Shown one piece after another: positions 10,773-22,200 of a stretch of 64,000 nucleotides of DNA. A model generated the notes under the pieces. The model did not search any database. It saw only the letters and a list, made by a program, of their open reading frames with translations, and was not told the origin of the DNA. The DNA lies in NCBI GenBank assembly GCA_963969345.1, contig OZ017769.1, positions 5,335,725 to 5,399,724 on the forward strand, read 5' to 3'. Numbering within the stretch: the first letter of the stretch is position 1; each line of letters starts with the position of its first letter. Origin of the DNA: Turbatrix aceti (lineage: Eukaryota; Nematoda; Chromadorea; Rhabditida; Panagrolaimidae). The position numbers were made by a program, and so were the translations under genes.

Positions 10773-11484
10773 AGCAAGGCAGGTGCTGTCTAGGTGCTGC
10801 AATAAGACAAAAATGGTATATTGAAGTCTATTGATCGATGTTGTTTCCACGAAAACAAGACAAACTCGACCACGAACAAATAAATGAACGAACGCTCGAC
10901 GCGAATGAATTCTTCCAATGTGGTGAATAATGAAAAGCTCACAATCTCAAGTAATGCAGGAGGCGGTGCTGTGCCGCGGTAGTGGATCTGGTCTGCGTGA
11001 TCCCAGCCCGCTTGGTCAGAGAACACACAGCCCAGCAAGCATTGCTGGATCTTTCGCGTTTGAGAGCAAGCGAGCGAGCGAAGAGAAGAGAAAAGTCCAC
11101 TGCTACCCGAACCAGCTGCTGCAAGCCAACCAAGTCAGCGTCTGCTTGGCGCGGTCCGTTGCTCGGTCGACACCCAGCCCAAGCAGCAGCTCCTGACGCA
11201 CGGGCATGTATGTTAGACGGTGCACGTATGCACTTGAGTGCACTTGGGTCTTGTCGGGTACGCGCGACCGGTCCAGGATGCGCTTGACACCGCTATCACC
11301 CCTCCTCCTTCCCACCCCTGTTGTCCAAAGAACCATTTTGACATGCGTCCGTCCCCAGAACTTCCAGTCCCTCCCCCTTCTCTTCCAAGGCCGAGGCCGG
11401 CAACTTTGATTGTCTGAGATCGATTGTTGTTTGTTCGGGCAGTGTCGAGAATGATCACTATCAGCAAGGCACCATTTCGTATCG
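10773..11484. other. Intergenic between two minus-strand genes
   Basis: Promoter region of the BTB gene and 3' flank of the TTBK-like kinase. C-rich pyrimidine runs (11296-11395) are visible. No supported gene. Confidence 0.5.
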
Positions 11485-13617
11485 CTACGGGACGGCCATC
11501 GATGCGACGTTGTCCAGCGTGTCCTCCTTGGCCATGTGACTCATTTCGCTGTCGGGATCTTCGCCGCCGGTCAGCACTGATTCGTCCAGGTCCTGAAAAG
11601 AAATTATTACAGTGCAGCGCTCGTGGGGTTACGATGTCTATTGTATTTTTAAGTATTTAACTTCCGGACCCCTGTTTTTTGGAAAACCCTGGAGAGGAGG
11701 TTGTTTGCTGGCTGCACGCTTTGCTGGTGGTCGGCGACCAGCCGCAGCTGATCATCGCCGAGCATGTTCGACTTTCTCCTACCTTGGGAGTGATCAATAA
11801 ATAATTAAACGCAGCGGACGCTCTCAAAAGCACAATGGACGCCTCCGGGAACCGTCCAGTCGCCCAAAAACAAAACAAAACAACCGCGTGTCTGGAGTGG
11901 AGTACTCTGATGCGCGTACGTGAGCGTGAGCATGAATACAGGCAAACGAGTTTGTCATAAATTATTACGCGGAGATCGAGTCGTGTAAACAACCCGGATA
12001 GATAAAAAGTAGATAATGGATCGATCTATGAACAAAGATAGGAAGGAAGTCGCCAGAAAGCGGCGATCAACGCAACCACTCCATGTTGTGAAAAGTTGGT
12101 CGATGTCCCGAATGAGAGAATCACTCGTAGACAGCCCGATATTTATCGGCGCGCTGGGGCTGGCTACGGAGACAGACCGAAATGCACGTTTTTCACCAAT
12201 GAAAAAAAAAACAAAATAGCAATGGGAAGTTTTGACGTGCAGACGCACCTCCTCCCCGGACCGGCTGACTCGGGGAGGGATGGTGGCGTAAACAGTTGGA
12301 CAAACAATCCCTCCTCCCCTCCCCGGAAGTTTCTTCTACTCTACCCTCTCTCATCAACGCAAATAACCCACCTTGACAGTGTCGTCGTCCTCGGATCGCT
12401 CGATTTCGGCGCGTTCGTCATTCTTCTTGACGTGCTTCTTGATCTGCTTCGGGAGGCTTTTGTCGGTGACTTCCCATTCGAAAGGCTCGGTTCTGAAAAG
12501 AAAAACATGAGGCACGTGGGGGATTCAAAACAGGTTCGAGTTCGCCTCGGAATTCCAACATGGCTAGGAGACCCCAGACGGGCTGGATTTTTAAAAGAAG
12601 CCCGTACAAGGGCTCCGCCCCTAAAGACAACCCGAAAACGATAGAAACGTCTTGAAGGGGGAACTACTGTGCTAAAACGAGCACCTGTCAGGAGGCTACT
12701 ATCAGTTGGCGTCAGGGGGAGTCGTAAAAACACCAAGGTACTCACAGTTTGTTTTTGCCGAGATCACGCTTGAAGAGGTCCCGGAAATGTTCGTAGGCCG
12801 GCGCATCGTGGTATGTGAGCTTCTTGAGGGTTGTCTGGATTTCCATGAAACCGGGAGGACAGCCTTTGACGAGGGTTGCGTCGGGGATGGTTTCCTTGAG
12901 GTGTCCAGCCTCGCGGCGCATCATACCCTTCCACGGCAGCGAGGACGTGGCAAGCTCGATGAGCATGTACATCATGCTGATGAGGTCGTCGTGCCGACCC
13001 TGCTCCTTGTAGTTATGCACGTTGGGCGAGCAGTACCGGACGGTGCCGCGGAAGCAGACCTTTGTACGGGGATCGCGCAGCTTCTGCTTGCCGCTCTTGT
13101 CAGCGATAAGAATCTGTCGCGCAAGACCGAAGTCGAAGAGGTAGATGATGTGCGGATTTACCAGGCCACAGGCAAAGTTGGTCGGCTTGACGTCGCGGTG
13201 GATGAAGCCGGCGACGTGCATGTCCTGGAGGGCCTGCGTGCACTGGAAGCCGACCTTGAGCGTCGACTGCGGAGAAAACTTGCGATCCGGTATCCGGCGA
13301 CGAAGATCGCTCAGCTCCTTGCCGAGCAGCGACATGACCACGAACGAAAACGTCGGCTGTTTGCCGCTGACGAACAGCTTGCAGACGTGCTTCGACGCCT
13401 GGCATCTGCGGAGCACAAACACCTCCATCTTGAGGATCTCGTCATCTGCGGACTTCATCTTGGGCTCTACCTTCATCGCTCCCTTCACCTTCTCATCCTT
13501 CTGGTTTTGGACGAGATAAACCGTTCCACAAGCGCCCTCGCCGAGTTTTTTCTTCACGACAAAGCCCTTGACGACCTCACCTGTGTTGAGTTTGACGGGA
13601 GGTGTGTCAGTCGCCAT
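11485..13617 (-). CDS. TTBK-like (casein kinase 1 superfamily) protein kinase
   Basis: Exons 13617-12746, 12492-12372 and 11592-11485 join in frame to give 366 residues. The kinase domain (about 15-275) shows GEGACGTVYLV, AMKVE with the catalytic Lys, a MSLLGKELSDL hinge, HRDVKPTNF, LFDFGLAR and GTVRYCSPNVH. These match the tau-tubulin kinase-like branch of casein kinase 1 that is greatly expanded in nematodes, often with male-germline expression. The catalytic residues (Lys, HRD Asp, DFG Asp) are all present, so it should be active. The C-terminal tail is charged (Lys-rich, then Asp/Glu-rich) and ends ASMAVP. Intron 2 is unusually long for the window (about 780 bases). Assignment to an individual orthologue is not possible. 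Confidence 0.9.
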
Positions 13618-13911
13618 ACTCGCTGCACTGTCTTCTCGAGAAGTGACAGAATGACCCTCAGAACTTTTCTACGACGATCAGAAAAAAAACTTTTCTAAGT
13701 AGCGCAAAATTTGACTGCCTCGGCGCGAAAATGCAAGCAACGCACGACGTCAAAAAAAGTCAGTCACAATGAATTCGTATTTAGTTTACTGACTGTTGAT
13801 GACTGCCGACCAGTGACGCATCTCACAAAAAAACGCAAATAAATCAAAATAAATGCTGACGACGCACGCTGATTTATTATTCCCGGCGCCGCTGCCGCTG
13901 CCGCCACGAGA

Positions 13912-14475
13912 TCACTTTGACGACTTCACCACGCTCCACAGCGCCTAAAAGGTCTCCGTTACGATGAAAGCGGTCGCGCGGGTCACAAACAAACCTTTAC
14001 CCAGCCCGTGCACGTGAGGTAGAAGAGCTCGGTGGTGGTTATGTCGGGCCGAATGATGCTGTAGACTTCCCGGATGCTGTCAAAGTGATCATCCAACACC
14101 TGGTTGACGCCCTTGCACTCGGCATCCGTGTAATCCAGGACGCGCGTCATCTTATGCGCCTGCATGCGGCGATACTGGTTGATGACCTCGAAGTACTCCT
14201 TGGAGCGATTCAGACTGTTGCCGAAGGAATCCGTGTGAAGCTGCGCGCTGTCACCTGCCCTCTTGATGAGGGAATGAAGTACGCGGAGGTTATCCTTGAT
14301 CTCCGAGATCCGGCAGTCGTCTTCCGTCATGTGAGACAGGCGTCTGAAAAAAAATCTGGAGTAAATCGGTTTGCGCGGGGTCGGCAGACTTGAGCAATTC
14401 CTGTTCCCGCTTGTTGTTGCTCCTCCTCAGATCCATGTACTCTTTCGTACCGGTCGCTTTTGCCACGGACGCCAT
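13912..14475 (-). CDS. Small helical protein, unrecognised
   Basis: Exons 14475-14390, 14343-14001 and 13944-13912 join in frame to give 153 residues. The sequence is mostly predicted helix with charged and Gln-rich heptads (KDNLRVLHSLIKRAGDSA, KEYFEVINQYRRMQAHKMTR). It ends in a hydrophobic stretch ELFYLTCTGWALWSVVKSSK that could be a short membrane or membrane-proximal segment. The overall plan resembles tail-anchored or SNARE-like helical proteins, but I see no SNARE motif and name no family. The last exon encodes only ten residues and depends on the junction TGG|GCG; without it the frame stops five codons later. The promoter region faces the duplicated locus. Confidence 0.7.
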
Positions 14476-15118
14476 TCACCTGAGCTGAGAGGTGCCAAGC
14501 AGGATCAATTATTGGTCGGTTATTTATAGCAAGAGCTGACAGATCGATCGAATGTGTGACTCGTGAATGAAACTTTCTGATCGACGCGGCAGCGGGAATG
14601 ACACCCCGGCCGCCACAGATCTGCAAAAGATTTTGCCGTGCATGCATGCATGCAAACTCGGAAACGCTGCCCCGAGCAGGACGCTGCCGCGGCCGGTAAC
14701 TGGGCCCTTCGCGCCCCCCCCCCCTCTGCAGGGGCCCGTGCGAAAACAGCTGTTGCAGCAGCCTGGGGTGCCACCTGAGCGAGGAGGTCGTTGGCCGGAT
14801 GGATCAATGTCCAGTCCATTTCGTTCTCGTTTTGCTCTCAGCAGCGGCGGCGGGCTCTGTTGTGATTTTGTTTTGCGTCAAAACAATAAACAAGCGAGAG
14901 TTATCGTCGTCGTCGTTTGAAAACCCGTATCCATCGTCCATCGCCCATCGCCTGCGGTGGCCTCAAAAGGGGCCAATTTGCATTTGAGCCCTCTCTCAAA
15001 CTCCCGGCCCCTGTCGGAAAATCGACTGCGAGAACTTTTGTCTCTATCCATCTCTCTTCGTCGTCTCCCCGCTCGTTCAGTGGTGCACCAACGCTCCTAC
15101 GCTCCTACGACGTAAACG
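14476..15118. other. Divergent promoter region
   Basis: Lies between the helical-protein gene (-) and the small membrane-protein gene (+). From about 14868 it is the left part of a tandem duplication. It contains a C run (14715-14724) and ATGCATGCATGCATGCA at 14638. No gene supported. Confidence 0.5.
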
Positions 15119-15983
15119 ATGCCCAATTTGGCGTTACTGGCCCTCTCGCTATGCTCGGCACTCCGCCCTGCGCTCGCTGATTTCTGGTACATGCGCAGTG
15201 CCGCCTTCTGCGGGCACATGCGATGCCATCGCGACGACTACTTTCACTACTACAATTGCAACGACGCAAACGACTGCGATTTTCACCTTCAGGCAAGTAT
15301 TTTCGAATTTTTGTGCGCTTTGTTGATTTTTTTGGGGTAAGAACAAAAAAGTGTGTTTTCGAGATATTCTGAATCCAAAAATCGGTTCCAACATATTTTT
15401 TGAGACAATTTCGAGCAGATGCTTGATCGGCTTTTTCCAATCGCATTTTTTTACCGCTGGCAGAAATATTGAATTTCTGCCGGAAGCTATTTATAACAAT
15501 GTGAATTGTAGCCCTGGCTTTACGTGGTCATTTCAATCATCGTTCTGAGCTGTCTACTGACGATATTCTGCGGGCTGCTGCAGTGCATCTGCTGTCCGCG
15601 TGAGCGCTGAGAATGGGAGCGTATCTCGGTTCTCAAAAAAAAGCAATTACCGCTTTGCTGTGGCTGCCAAGAGCTGACTTTTCGCCTTGCTCGTCGAAAA
15701 GGATCGATTTTCATACCCCACTGCACCGACTCGACTCCGAGCTCATCACCTTGCCCATTTTCCCTTTCATCGTCCATCATCGTATCTATTACGCTCGCAG
15801 AGTCGATAAAGTTTTCTTTTTGCGAATATCACGGCGCTCGGGCCCTCTGGGACACGTCGAGGATGGGATTAGCGTCGCCGTGACGCAGCTGCGAGTATGC
15901 AAATCGAATTTTGCTTTTTTCGAAAACCCGAAACGTGAACGAACACTTGAACGCCGCCGGACAAGAGGCAGACGAGACCGCCA
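14868..15983 (+). repeat. Tandem duplication unit 1
   Basis: Matches 16690-17691: the shared stretch includes GTCGTCGTCGTTTGAAAACC, the membrane-protein gene and its 3' flank. Unit 1 has about 110 extra bases before the ATG. The block 15613-15983 is nearly identical to 17321-17691 (I count two differences), whereas the gene body is more diverged. Confidence 0.9.
15119..15610 (+). CDS. Small secreted/type I membrane protein, copy 1 (GC-AG intron)
   Basis: Exons 15119-15292 and 15512-15610 give 90 residues. A signal peptide (MPNLALLALSLCSALRPALA) is followed by a Cys/Asp/Tyr-rich ectodomain (FCGHMRCHRDDYFHYYNCNDANDCDFHLQ). Next is one transmembrane helix (PWLYVVISIIVLSCLLTIFC) and a short cytosolic Cys cluster (LLQCICCPRER). 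This plan is common among small nematode membrane proteins; the function is unknown. The intron uses a GC donor (CAG|GCAAGT). The alternative GT four bases later would put the second exon out of frame and destroy the transmembrane helix. The paralog at 16830 keeps the same GC donor. Confidence 0.85.
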
Positions 15984-16387
15984 TGAACCCACCGAAAGCT
16001 CCAGCAGCATCGAAGTCTTCGAAAGCGACAAAAGCGTTTGAAACATCTAACCCCTCGAATTCGTCAAAAGCTTTGAAGGCTCCGAACTCGTTGAAAACCC
16101 CAAGCCCCCGAAACTGCCGAAAGAGCCGAAGTCAGCAAAAGTGGGACCGGCAGGGCCAGACAGAACCAACAAAATCCATAGGATCGCTGAGGAGCGCCGA
16201 GACCGACGGGAGAGTCACCCCTACCGGCAAGGCGCGGGAGAACACCGAAGCCACTACCCCTACCGACCAGGCAGTCAGGACAACGCCGAGCACCCACTCT
16301 ACGGATGCAGGGACGATCCACCAAGGTACGCCTAGGGGACACACATTGCGTGCACTTGCAGAGATTGCCAGCCACTCTCACCCCTGA
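15983..16387 (+). CDS. Chimeric Lys/Ser/Pro/Thr-rich ORF started by a duplicated dynein 5' region
   Basis: The ATG at 15983 is the duplicated counterpart of the LC8 start at 17691, and the upstream 370 bases are nearly identical. Directly after the ATG the sequence diverges completely: instead of LC8 it encodes about 134 residues of low-complexity Lys, Ser, Thr, Pro and Ala (NPPKAPAASKSSKATKAFET, and onward). No domain is recognised. A possible 37-base intron near 16326-16362 would give another tail. If transcribed it would be a new gene made by promoter capture; it may equally be a dead duplicate that happens to be open. Coding status is uncertain. Confidence 0.4.
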   Translation: MNPPKAPAASKSSKATKAFETSNPSNSSKALKAPNSLKTPSPRNCRKSRSQQKWDRQGQTEPTKSIGSLRSAETDGRVTPTGKARENTEATTPTDQAVRTTPSTHSTDAGTIHQGTPRGHTLRALAEIASHSHP

Positions 16388-16689
16388 TGATCCAAAGTGT
16401 TTGGCGCATCGACAACCTAGTCCAAGCGAAGTCTACCGCGGAGGGTCTGCGGGAGGACTAAAAGGAAGATCCCCCGTCGTCAGACGTGGTAATGGCCGAA
16501 GCAGACGACTGTAAGCGCAGAACAAGATGTTTAGATGTTGCAGCGATGAAGATTAGCATATTGGCCTCCCGTTCTCTATAAAAGCTTGTAGGTACTGACC
16601 AATAAACTTGACTTTTCTTACCTGACATACCCTTGCCTGACTTCACGGAAGCATACCTTTCCTGACGCTGACTTGACTGTAACTCGGGG

Positions 16690-17691
16690 TTGTGATTTTG
16701 TTTCGCGTTAAAACGATAGACAAGCGATCGTCGTCGTCGTTTGAAAACCCGTATCCATCGTCCATCGCCCATCGCCTGCGGTGGCCTCAAAAGGAGCCAA
16801 TTTGCATTTGAACTCCTACAACGTAAACGATGTCTAATTTAGCGCTGCTGGCTCTCTCGCTATGCTCGGCACTCCACCCTGCACTCGCTGGTTTCTTCTA
16901 CAAGGAGAGTGTCGACTTCTGCCAGCACGGGAAATGCGATGACGACGACTGGTATCACTACTACACTTGCAACGACGACAACGACTGCGATTTTCACCTT
17001 CAGGCAAGCATTTTCAAATTTTTGTGCGCTTTGTTGATTTTTTTTGGGGTAGGAACAAAAAAGTGTGTTTTCGAGATATTTTGAATCCAAAAATCGGTTT
17101 CAACATATTTTTTGAGACACGTTCAAACTGATGCTCGATCGGCTTTTTCTGATCGCATTTTTGACGGCTGGCAGAAATATTGAATTTCTGCCGGAAACTA
17201 TTTATGACAATGTGAATTGTAGACCTGGATCTTCATGGTCATCGGAATAATCGTTCTGAGCTGTATAATAACGATAGCATGCAGCGTGCTGCAGTGCATC
17301 TTCTGTTCGCGTGACTGAGGATGGGAGCATATCTCGGTTCTCAAAAAAAAGCAATTACCGCTTTGCTGTGGCTGCCAAGAGCTGACTTTTCGCCTTGCTC
17401 GTCGAAAAGGATCGATTTTCATACCCCACTGCACCGACTCGACTCCGAGCTCATCACCTTGCCCATTTTCCCTTTCATCGTCCATCATCGTATCTATTAC
17501 GCTCGCAGAGTCGATAAAGTTTTCTTTTTGCGAATATCACGGCGCTCGGGCCCTCTGGGACACGTCGAGGATGGGATTAGCGTCGCCGTGACGCAGCTGC
17601 GAGTATGCAAATCGAATTTTGCTTTTTTCGAAAACTCGAAACGTGAACGAACACTTGAACGCCGCCGGACAAGAGGCAGACGAGACCGCCA
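16690..17691 (+). repeat. Tandem duplication unit 2
   Basis: Second unit of the duplication, shorter by a roughly 110-base deletion just before the ATG at 16830. Its right end leads into the intact LC8 dynein light chain gene. Confidence 0.9.
16830..17318 (+). CDS. Small secreted/type I membrane protein, copy 2 (GC-AG intron)
   Basis: Exons 16830-17003 and 17223-17318 give 89 residues with the same plan as copy 1: signal peptide MSNLALLALSLCSALHPALA, acidic Cys/Tyr-rich ectodomain (FCQHGKCDDDDWYHYYTCND), transmembrane helix (WIFMVIGIIVLSCIITIAC) and Cys tail (LLQ replaced by VLQCIFCSRD). The donor is CAG|GCAAGC. No GT alternative exists at this position, which proves the GC-AG choice for both copies if the gene is expressed. 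The ectodomains have diverged more than the transmembrane parts. Function unknown. Confidence 0.85.
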
Positions 17692-18102
17692 TGACAGAGC
17701 CTACCAGCGATGCCACGCCCGTGTCCGAGCACGCCACGAAGCGCATCGCAAACCTCATGACGTCGGTCGAGCAGTCCGACATGCCAAAACACATGCAGGC
17801 GTTCGCCATCGAGGTAATATTTAGTTTTATGTTTTTTTTGAGAGGATACGTGCATCGCTGCAAAAACCGCCGCGATCTATGCCCGACGAGTGATATTCTA
17901 GACGGTGCAGCCGCTCTTCCTCAAAGGCACAAGCGACGAAGAGGTCGCCCGTCAGCTGAGGACGACATTCGACAAAAAGTACGGTCCCGGCTGGAACTGC
18001 CTTGTTGGACGCGACTTCGGAGCTTACGTTCAGCATCAGACACGGACACTCGCCTTCTTCTACGTCAACACGTCCGCGGTGCTGCTTTTTCGGGCCAAGT
18101 GA
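17691..18102 (+). CDS. DYNLL: Dynein light chain, LC8 family
   Basis: LC8 is a homodimeric hub and a subunit of cytoplasmic dynein that binds short linear motifs. Exons 17691-17813 and 17902-18102 give 107 residues. The core reads SDMPKHMQAFAIE|TVQPLF...TFDKKYGPGWNCLVGRDFGAYVQHQTR, then FFYVNTSAVLLFRAK, matching the LC8 strands ([24 protein letters not shown] in animals). It is about 18 residues longer than canonical LC8 (89) at the N-terminus and diverged at several core positions, so it is likely a specialised paralog rather than the near-invariant DYNLL1. An AATAAA follows at 18115. The 5' flank is duplicated upstream at 15613-15983. Confidence 0.9.
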
Positions 18103-18114
18103 ACGAATTCCTGC

Positions 18115-18120
18115 AATAAA
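18115..18120 (+). terminator. Poly(A) signal of the LC8 gene
   Basis: AATAAA twelve bases after the stop codon. Confidence 0.6.
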
Positions 18121-19291
18121 CAAACATCCTCGGCGGCGTTGAAGGTGGTAACAGACATGTGCAAGGTGTGAGAGATGATTTGTGATGTACTGTTGACTGG
18201 GACAGAGAACACAGGTTTGTTCACAGATGCACGCGCAGATTTTTCTGTGAATTACGGTAGCATCGGTGCAGGAACAGCATGATTTCTTTCTTTTCAGGTC
18301 AGAATTTTCATCGATGCAAAATGACGCGTCTTTTGTTTGTTTGTTTTTTTTGCAGCAAAAAATGTAGTCATCAAAAATAAATTTTTGGAAGTGCCTGCGG
18401 GGGTACAAATGTGAAACGCGCTGTCAGTTTGTAGCATTCCTTCTGGATCCACTCCACTTTGTAGTACCCCGTCCAACGTCAAACGCAAAAGCACACGTTG
18501 CCGAGTTAACGTAACACGTAAACCCAGTACTTCTCATTGAAAACAAGTTAGAAGGAGACAGGCTTCCGGGGTGCCGGAGGGATTTCGCCAGCCGGCCTAT
18601 TTTGTTGTACATACAGCCAACACCCCCTCGGCTACAAAACACACCACATCTAGGGAGGAGACTGGGCGGGAAAGCGAGAAGAGCTCTTCTTTGTCTCGGG
18701 CAAATATTAAATATTAAATCCCCTGGAGCAAACTGAAGGTATTCCTCGGACCGCAGTCCCCCCGGAGCTCGGCGTCTTATCCGTCACCTTTCATTCACGT
18801 GTTGATTTCACAGCGTTGGTATGACAACGCGAGTTATGTCCTTTTGCCGACGGCAGTAAGCGCAGCGCGACTTACCTGGCTATTTCTTTTTTGTCCCCCC
18901 CTCCCTGTCTTCTTTGCCAGTGGTTCAGTTTCCCCCGTTCACCCTCTTTTTCACCCGGCTTGGCGGCAAAAGTTTACGCTCACTTGTTTCAGATTTCGCA
19001 CATGAAGCACGGTGTAAATAGATTTTGCCTGTACCTGTCTATTGGGCACCCTTATTAAATTTTCTACCTTTTATTGCTTTTTTTGACTCTTTCATGTCCG
19101 ATTCGACGGTAAGCTTTTATCTACATCACACATTTCGCTTCACACATTTTTTTGATTTGCTCTCATTTGGGTGCTTTTTCTCGCCACCGCGCGCTCCGGC
19201 AGGCATTCTTTGTTCGTACAAAAAGCTAAAAAAAAAGAGAGAGAGACAGCAGAACAAACATGCCGCTGTGGTTGGGTTGTGAGCCGTTGAT
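18121..19291. other. Intergenic
   Basis: Pyrimidine-rich with several short open frames. None has a family match, signal peptide with continuation, or splice partner. Likely contains the promoter of the doublecortin-PLAT gene. Confidence 0.55.
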
Positions 19292-22200
19292 ATGCCGGGA
19301 TGCAGCGCCGTTACCGAGGCAAATTCAGCGGTGCACGCGCCAGTTTTGCAGGCAAGCAGCCCCCGTATGGGCAGCACTCCGCAGGTTGGAGAACTCCATC
19401 GGCTGCCACCCGCTTGTCTGCCCTCCATTCCAAATATTCCCAATCCCGTCAACGGCATGATCAAGACCTACAGCAACGCTAACCGCACTTTTTCTCGTCC
19501 CTACTCCGCAAAGACCGTCTTTTTCTACAAGGAGGGCGATCAGTACTTTACGGTAAGTCGTCTTACCTGTCCGCCGCCGGCCGCGCAAGGGGATGTTGTG
19601 CATCGCCGGGCAGAGGCTTACCTGACGAGATGAGGCCATTGTTCGGCTACAAAGAAGCGAGCGAATTAGCTAATCAGCCTCGCTTCAATGACCGGCGCCA
19701 AAAGTTAATCTCGCCTGCCCTGCCCGGCGCTTTGAGACGCAAATTGCATCGTGTCGCTACTCTACTCGGTTGGTTTTCAGGGCGTCAGAGTGCCCGTCTC
19801 CAAGTCGCGCTACCGCAATATGAACTCGCTGCTCGACGACCTCAACGACACCATAGAGCTTCCATTCGGCGTGCGAAGACTGCATACGCCCTACGGCGGC
19901 ACTCCTATCAGGAATATTGATCAACTCGAACACCTGGGAAAGTACGTTGATTTTTTGGCGGGGGACTTGAACGCGCGAACAAACATTGCACAGCGCGGCC
20001 AGTTTTGGCAACACCACTGACATTGAATACTAGCTTCCAAAGTTTTTGTAGCCATCATTTTTCTGAATTTTGACGTGCTGAGTTTTGTTCTGGCTGCTAA
20101 AACGTCAGATTATCCCTTTTTAGTCTTTTTGTCAGTTTTTTTTCCGTGAAAGCCATAAATCTTGAAACAAAGCGCCTTTGAAACATCATCAACGCACTAT
20201 TAGGTAATTTTGATAGAAATCAAAGGGTGCAAGACAAAATTAATCCAGCAAAAGCTCTGTCAATTTTTCGTCCCGCCAAAAAGCGCGCGCGGGAAAAGTT
20301 TAACTCCCTCTTTCGGCATGCAGGTGCAATTTAAGCCCCTCTGCGTTCAGGTACGTGGCGTCGTCGTCGCACAAGCTGTCCAAGCCGCTAGACCTGTCCG
20401 CGGTGGAGCGACACCAGCGCCGGATGCGGGCCATCGTGCAGCAGCGATGGGAGAACTACCAGAAGAGCAACAACAGCGCGAACACGTCCACGCAACGCTC
20501 GCCTCAGCCGGGCCCGAGTCGGGCGCTCGGGATCATGCTCCCCCTGGCCTCCAAGCAGATGTTTTTCGTCCTCAACGGCCATCCCGGCCGGTTGCATCGC
20601 GTTGTCCTTGAGCCGTACAAGAAACGGGACATGGAAACGATCTTGGAGGAGGTTTCCAGGGGCCTTGAGACTGCCATCTGGAAGCTGTACTCGTTCAGCG
20701 GAGAGCGTCTCCGGACCGTTGATCAGTTGATGGCGTGCAAAGAATCTCGCATCCTGGCCGTGCCCAGGTACGAGAGACCGGTTCTGCCTTCTGGCATCAT
20801 AAAAGACGTTCCCAGCTCGCCGAGCAGCTCGGGGCTCCCGGCGATCAAGCGTTCCAGCCTCTTTAATCGGAATGTGACAAAGCTGGCTGCTAAGGCCTTC
20901 CAGGAGGGCAGCAAGGTCAAATCAACGCCTGTCGTGCAGCCTAGCGCCACCAAGAAACTAGAAAACGGGATTCCCAGGACCGTGCGGAATTTTAACAACT
21001 ACCAGCCCCACGGAGCCGGTAGGATCATGGCCACGACTGTCACGAAGGCTCCGGTGCAGAGGAAACCCCCACTGCCTCAGGCCGCCCGGGTCCAGAGAGT
21101 TCAGAGAGTGCCGAAGAGACCAACTGTCGTCAATCACGCTGTCCACAGACCGATCAACCCCAAAACCATCAAATCCAGGGTGCCGGAGAAGAAAAAAGTC
21201 ATGTCTAAGGGTTCCAGCCTGCGCGACAGCGATTCAGGCAGACCGACGTCGACTGCAGAATACGCTACCGGTGAAGATTCAAAGGGACTCCTCCGAGATA
21301 CGCTGCACGAAGAAAACGAGTCTGATTTTGAGGATAGCGATTCTGCGACGCCGGAGGACGAGGACACGGATTATCCAGACATGGTCGGTGACCTGCTCTC
21401 GGATATCGACTCTATCCAGTCTCCGCCGCCTTCTCGGGCTACACCCAGGAAGGATAGAAAGAACTACGATCAGGCAGCGACAAAGATCCAGGCGCATGTG
21501 AAGGGCTACCTTACGCGGAAGAAAGTGAAACAAGCGCACGAGCACTCTCAGGATTTTCTGCCTCCTGACGATGAAGATTCCGAACCAGAACCTCTGGAGC
21601 CGGAACCTGCCCCGTCCACCCCTAGAGCTCCTGATGAGCTCGAAGAAGACAACGAAGTCGGCGAAGCTCGCGAAGCTGCCGAAGGGGACGACGAAGCAGC
21701 GTTGATCATCCAGAAAAATTACCGGGGTTACCTGGTGAGAAAAAGGGTGAAACTGGATCGCTTGAAGCACGACGAAGAGAATTTGGATTTAGCCGATCTT
21801 GCGGAGGATGAGGACGATGAAGGACCCGTCGGGGAAGGGGAACCCATCGCTGAGGCGGTCCCGGAGCAAAAATCAAACGAAGAGTTCACAGATGTCAAAG
21901 CGCAATACATAATTACGGTTTTCACGGGTAATCGCTGGGCTGCCGACACCGAGGCTGACCTCTACATCGTCCTACACGGCGAGCAGGGCAGCAGCGACAA
22001 GCAGTATCTCTGCCAGGAGGTGAGTTCCTGATCGATCGGGCACGATTCAAAGAAAAAAAACCTTTCAGCCAACAAACTGGCTGCACTTTGACGAACCCAA
22101 ATTCCGACAAAACCGAGCGGATTCTTTCGAAATGAAGCTGCCAGTTGAGTTGGGCAGACTGAACAAGATAACGATAGGCCACGAACGACGCGGGTACGGG

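Noticed and set aside
12706..13698. 330-codon plus-strand ORF opposite the TTBK-like kinase
   Set aside because: Antisense shadow of a clear kinase; its protein has no family features.
15613..16041. 142-codon ORF (MGAYLGSQKKAIT...) and its copy at 17321-17824
   Set aside because: Open in both copies only because the block is nearly identical; the composition looks non-coding and the region is upstream of the LC8 start.
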